Positions 60,101 through 64,000 of a DNA stretch of 64,000 nt are shown here, piece by piece. The notes below the pieces were generated by a model. It searched no databases. It was not told the DNA's origin and saw only the letters and a program-made list of their open reading frames with translations. A program made the position numbers and the translations under genes. The stretch's first letter is position 1; every line of letters begins with the position of its first letter. The stretch is from Multifurca ochricompacta (Eukaryota; Basidiomycota; Agaricomycetes; Russulales; Russulaceae), in NCBI GenBank assembly GCA_022496185.1, contig WTXG01000001.1:558001-622000 (forward strand), given 5' to 3'.

Positions 60101-62313
60101 CCGAAGATCTTGATGTCATCATTTCCATCCCACATCTGCCCGATACATAAAGCTGACCACTGTCGCAAAAGAAAGTCGCCTTCGTCCAAGCGTTCGAAAC
60201 AGGAATGAAACACCTTCTCGCGCCAACACGCATTCTGACCGTGGGGGTAATCACGCGCAATAGCTGCCAAAACGAACGCGCACATGGCCTTATGTTCTGA
60301 CCCATTAGGAATTGTAAGGCTATGAGGATCGTCATGTGCAGCAAGGATGTTGGCAAAATATTTATAACCACCGTTACTGTAGAGGTCAACCTGGCACGAG
60401 GGATCGACAGCAAGTATTCGAGACCAAATGAAAATCAGGACAGGGCGCAGGTCTTGGCCGCCAGCTTGAAGTAACTTGGAGATATACGGGAAGATCCCTA
60501 TGGCAAGAGCGAGATGAACTGCCCACGGACCAAGGTCGACAAACTGAGAAAGAAGGACGAGAGCTCTCAAGCGGTGAGGTTGCGATAACAAAACCTGGAG
60601 TACGATAGGCAACTGCTCCGGAGGCTTGCGTGGGACGAGATGATGATCTTTCTTCGCCACAGAAGATCCTAGGCTTCCACCTACTGCTTGATCATCGTCG
60701 ACCTCAGGCGTATCATAATTCTGCAGAGGTAATGACAGGGGCCCACGTTTTGTCAGCGCAGAACCCCCGCGAGATATCCACACCTCGAATGCTGTCAACT
60801 GATCCGCAAAGAAGCGGCTAGGAATATAAGTAAAAGGTTTTTCGCCATGGCCTAACTTATCCTGTCGGGGTGCTGCAGCCTGCGCCTGTGCTTGCCTTCG
60901 TGCCCGGATGGATGCGCTGCCCATAGCCATGCCCAGCATGTTGGTATCAGTATGCTTGAGCAACTCCGGGAGCTGGCGCAAGCAAGAGTCAACAGCGAGG
61001 TCCCATGCCGCCCATAACGGATGGGTATTTGTTGGAGGTAAGGACGGGGAGGTATGCGGTGTGCAGTGATAATTCTTCATAATGCGCTCAGCAAGAAGAA
61101 AGTTCCTGAACAGTGAAGCAATCAGGAGGTCCGACCTGTAGAGTCGAGTGAAGAGCTCTCTTGAGAATGATGTCCACGCGATGGTGTCTGTAATGGCGGT
61201 AAATATCCAGTTAAGCTCTCCAAGGGGGGTACGCCTGTCCTTGAGATCTCCGGGGACTTGCATAACCATGTCAGCTGTAATATTATTTGGAAGTTGATTG
61301 TGCATGACGAAGTAACGCAATGCAATATCGATGGGTGACGTGAGGCATGAAGTGAAGAGATCAGCTGGAAGTTCCGGGCACGATGGCAGTTGCTCGTTTG
61401 CAGCACATGCAGCGAGTTGTATCGATTCCAAAAAAGGGGGGGTGCCCTCCGATCGACCAGTATTGATATTCTCACTATCACGCCTCTGAGCATAGATATT
61501 AAAATTTAATAACAGATTCCCAGCAGCCGAGCAATCCCAGATATACACGCAAGGAGTACCGAGCCAGTGTTGCACTTCAGCCAGTGAAACAGGTATATAC
61601 TGAGTATAATTTCTGTTGAAGCACCATAATTCGCCGCTGGCGGTTGGTTTAGGGACACCATGACCATTGTAGTAAAAGAGGACGGTATCTTCTTTTGCCT
61701 GCTTCCTGAGCGTGGCACAGAAGCGACGTAGATCCTCGTAGGAAGGGTCTAGAATTGGCTTATAGGATAATTTGGGGCTTAAGCCCTCAAACTGGTGTTG
61801 CAAGTTTGTTCCGATGACCTCAAGGGCTTTGTGAGAGGGCATGGTATGTGGATCCACCCAGCATTCGAGCACCGCGCATGGGTTCGTCTTGACGATATCT
61901 GGTGGGTCAACGTCTATGTTCAGACACAGGACTAAAGCAGCGTTAGCAGTCTTGAGCTTTCCAGGAGATGATCTCCAAGGAGACACTTTGGGGGCCCAAG
62001 GGGGAGGCGGGGTAGGATTTCCGCAGGTCAGGTGGCGCTTTGCTGACCAGTATGGAATGATGGGAAGGGAGTCGGGAACAGTGGCCACTGAGCCATTTGC
62101 TCTTCCATCAAGTTCTGAACTGTCGGCACGACCGTTGTCTGGGTTGGTTTGTGCAGAAGACGGTTCGGATGGAGTGGTGAAGAAGTGTCTGCCCCCGCGT
62201 TCAGTGTCCGTGTCAGAGCCGTGACTCCGTCTATAAGAGGGACCAGGACCGCCACCAACTCCTAGAGGCGAAATAACAGTGTGATCCGCAGAAAGCCGGC
62301 ATAGACATACCAT
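57183..62313 (-). CDS. Raptor homologue (TORC1 scaffold Kog1/Mip1)
   Basis: The TORC1 scaffold that presents substrates to TOR kinase in nutrient signalling. Most of the protein (about 1,190 residues) is in one exon, 62313 to about 58765. The caspase-like raptor N-terminal domain shows NIDVDPPDIVKTNPCAVLEC, LRKQAKEDTVLFYYNGHGVP, LWCFNRNYTQYIPVSLAEVQ and CVYIWDCSAAGNLLLNF. Then come NNITADMVMQVPGDLKDRRT, LGELNWIFTAITDTIAWTSF and LFTRLYRSDLLIASLFRNFL. HEAT repeats follow (SQPHRLRALVLLSQFVDLGP; LLTDDSPEVRAAVLFALGTF), with a long Ser/Pro-rich insertion. The WD40 propeller is in small 3' exons (LEYNYQAWRQQR, SRVIRVWDAHTEAQ, SFADGVVKVFDRRLEEEDAV, VKLWDIRGS), ending GSPDGT|VRVYGSKLL. ATG at 62313 is the first in frame; it is 322 bp from dynactin's ATG. 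Confidence 0.95.
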
Positions 62314-62464
62314 TTAGATGTCCGTTTTGTCTGCCAGTGTGCATTAAGACTAAGAGAATGCAACTCGGTAGCAAGAATTCGGCTGCAGAGTATTAAAAAG
62401 GCCTTGCAAAATTGAGGGTCGAGAAGTCGAGCAGGAGAGAAAAGAGGAAAGGGATGAAGACCGA

Positions 62465-62488
62465 GTCACTGGGTCACTGGGTCACTGG
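62465..62488 (+). repeat. Three tandem 8-bp repeats in the Raptor-dynactin divergent promoter
   Basis: GTCACTGG three times without mismatch, 148 bp upstream of the dynactin ATG and 152 bp from the Raptor ATG. Confidence 0.9.
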
Positions 62489-62520
62489 ATTACGTGCTTG
62501 CTTATGTTCTTCTTAACTGA

Positions 62521-62547
62521 AACTGCAACTGCAACTGCAACTGCAAC
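62521..62547 (+). repeat. Hexamer repeat (AACTGC)n in the same divergent promoter
   Basis: Four perfect AACTGC units plus AAC, in the leader or promoter about 90 bp before the dynactin ATG. Confidence 0.9.
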
Positions 62548-62635
62548 GACTGACACTGAGACGACTCAAAAGTGCATTCAAGAACCCCTTGCTTTCAACT
62601 TTCATATCTAGGGAGTTCACCATAAGATAGAGTTT

Positions 62636-64000
62636 ATGGCTTCAGCTTCTACAGATATTCAGATCGGCACTATTGTTGAGATTTCTCTTGGTCGTGGAGT
62701 GGTTCGCTTTTCTGGTACAACTTCCTTCTCCCCAGGAAAATGGGTTGGCGTCGAACTTTCCAAACCCGTAGGAAAGAATGATGGATCAGTTCAGGGAGTC
62801 ACCTACTTCTCCTGTCAAATGAATTATGGTGTCTTCGTGAAGGCCAGTCAAGTTAAGGTCCTCCAAGATCCGCCACCTACAAGCAACGTGAGCCCCACAC
62901 TTTCTTTTTATTGCCAATGGCATCATTAATAATTCTGTCATAGTCAGGTTCGCCAACAGTAGCTCGATCGACGCCCGGCCACTCAAGAACTCCCAGCACT
63001 GGCCTATCGCGTGTGCCATCCTCTCGTTCTATACCTCCTCCTTCTCCCCGTGCCTCAAGTCCTCTCAAACCTGCGCTCGGACAGAGTACACGTGGTGGTA
63101 CAGGGATCATCCCACATTCTCCCACTAAGCGTAGTCCGATACCGGGTCCTCAACCACAAAGTGTTCTCAAGAGAGCTGTTCTGACCCCAAGACGCTCGTC
63201 CGTGCATGAGAACGGCCTTCCCATAACCGCCTCCGCAGTCCCCTCACGTGGTGACTCTCCCGATCCATCTCCCCTTGCGCGGACATTACAGTTCAGGCAA
63301 CCCTCTTCACCTGCGCAACAGCTTCAAGATCGTGTGCTGCCTGGAACTGCACAATCCCCTGCGACTATGCCTGTGTCAGACTTACGCCCACCCCTTCTCT
63401 CCTCACCGTCGCCCCCAGAACCGAGGGAATCGGTGAGAATAATTCCCAAGTTTGCTTTTTGTGCTGACGGGCATGAAGTCAAGCAGGAGTGACGAGGAAC
63501 TGCAAGAACTGCGAGCTAAGGTCCGTGTTCTAGAAATTAAACGCGCTGATGACGCTCGACATCTCCAAGAACTCGAGACAAAGCTCAATGAAGCCGAATC
63601 TTTTGTTGCTTTGCGACCTAAACTCCAAGCTAAGCTTATGCAGCAACAAACGGAACTCATTGCAACACGCAGAGAGCTGGCAGATGCACAACAACTTTCT
63701 GAACTCTCCGAAACACGAAATCTGGACACTTTGGAGCAGCTAGAGATGACCATGTTAGACAAGGAAGTTGCGGAGGAACGCGCAGAGGCTGCTGAGGCTG
63801 TACTTGAGGAGCTGAAGGAGAAGTTGGCAGTTATGGAAGTCGAGCTGGAGGTCATAAAGGAGGGTGCATGTAAGTGTGTTGGCTTTTGTTTCGGAGCTTG
63901 CGAATCCAACTTGTGTCAAGCTCCAGCGGGCAGTGAAAATGCAGCCAGCTCTCTGGCTTATGTTCAGTTGGAAAAACAGAACGCTCGTCTAAAGGAAGCT
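62636..64000 (+). CDS. Dynactin subunit 1 (p150-Glued), 3'-truncated by window edge
   Basis: The largest dynactin subunit, which binds microtubules and dynein. Exons are 62636-62887, 62944-63432, 63479-63869 and 63921 onward; the gene continues past the window. The N-terminal CAP-Gly domain (residues about 8-80) has the canonical GKNDGSV signature in VGKNDGSVQGVTYFSCQ. A Ser/Pro/Arg-rich basic linker follows (STPGHSRTPSTGLSRVPSSR, PIPGPQPQSVLKRAVLTPRR), expected to bind microtubules. From exon 3 a long coiled coil begins (SDEELQELRAKVRVLEIKRA, LETKLNEAESFVAL, LEQLEMTMLDKEVAEERAEA), then SSLAYVQLEKQNARLKEA. The LDKEVAEERAEA stretch is typical of p150. Intron 63433-63478 is only 46 nt. Confidence 0.92.

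Noticed and set aside
62262..62313. GTATGT directly after the Raptor ATG, like the ATG-only exons elsewhere.
   Set aside because: Splicing to the nearest acceptor (CTCTAG) shifts out of the Raptor frame, whereas the unspliced frame is open.

Overview
The window is nuclear DNA of a filamentous basidiomycete, most likely a mushroom-forming agaricomycete. Nearly every gene is cut by many 46-63 nt GT-AG introns (a few GC-AG), genes lie close together on both strands, and several reading frames (the O-FucT-like glycosyltransferase, the Gfd2/YDR514C-type protein, the RRM-less CstF64-like protein) resemble protein types I associate with agaricomycetes. There are no operons, CRISPR arrays, rRNA or convincing tRNA genes. 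Species-level assignment is not possible from the sequence alone.

Layout. 0-1.3 kb: 3' part of an acidic nuclear protein (+). 1.5-5.3 kb: beta-COP (-). 5.5-6.3 kb: RRM-less CstF64-like protein (+). 6.3-6.7 kb: DPM3 (-). 6.8-9.0 kb: type II membrane glycosyltransferase-like protein with a 7-nt exon (+). 9.1-9.6 kb: NR2C2AP-like protein (-). 9.7-10.8 kb: tyrosine phosphatase (+). 11-12.2 kb: nucleobindin/Ssp120-like EF-hand protein (+). 12.5-19.3 kb: DOP1 (-). 19.5-23.2 kb: large unrecognised gene (-). 23.4-26.5 kb: AP-3 delta, with an apparent 1-nt frameshift (+). 26.7-28.8 kb: GCKIII kinase (-). 30.1-32.0 kb: cation diffusion facilitator (-). 32.8-33.7 kb: secreted proline-rich protein (+). 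34.0-34.7 kb: dithiol glutaredoxin (-). 34.8-36.0 kb: NIF3 (+). 36.1-38.1 kb: complex I 49-kDa subunit (-). 39.0-39.8 kb: GPI-anchored Kre9/Knh1-like protein (-). 40.1-41.75 kb: decayed Mutator-like DNA transposon with 124-bp inverted repeats. 41.8-43.7 kb: delta-COP (+). 45.0-46.9 kb: Gfd2/YDR514C-type nuclease-fold protein (-). 47.9-48.4 kb: ubiquitin-L40 fusion (+). 48.6-51.9 kb: UTP14 (+). 52.8-55.3 kb: CorA-type Mg transporter (-). 55.3-56.1 kb: PNPOx-like flavoprotein (+). 56.4-56.9 kb: small acidic protein (-). 57.2-62.3 kb: Raptor/Kog1 (-). 62.6 kb to the end: 5' part of dynactin p150 (+).

The content is mostly housekeeping: vesicle traffic (beta-COP, delta-COP, AP-3 delta, DOP1, nucleobindin-like), ribosome biogenesis and protein synthesis (UTP14, ubiquitin-L40), TORC1 signalling (Raptor), respiration, redox and metal transport. 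Many genes form head-to-head pairs with start codons 37-325 bp apart, so shared promoters are likely. I found no convincing new multi-gene system. The most notable observations are the transposon ending 45 bp upstream of the delta-COP start codon, the 7-nt exon, two genes whose first coding exon is only ATG, the GMD instead of GMN signature in the CorA protein, the RRM-less CstF64-like gene, apparent frame breaks in AP-3 delta and the phosphatase, and the unrecognised 3.7-kb gene.
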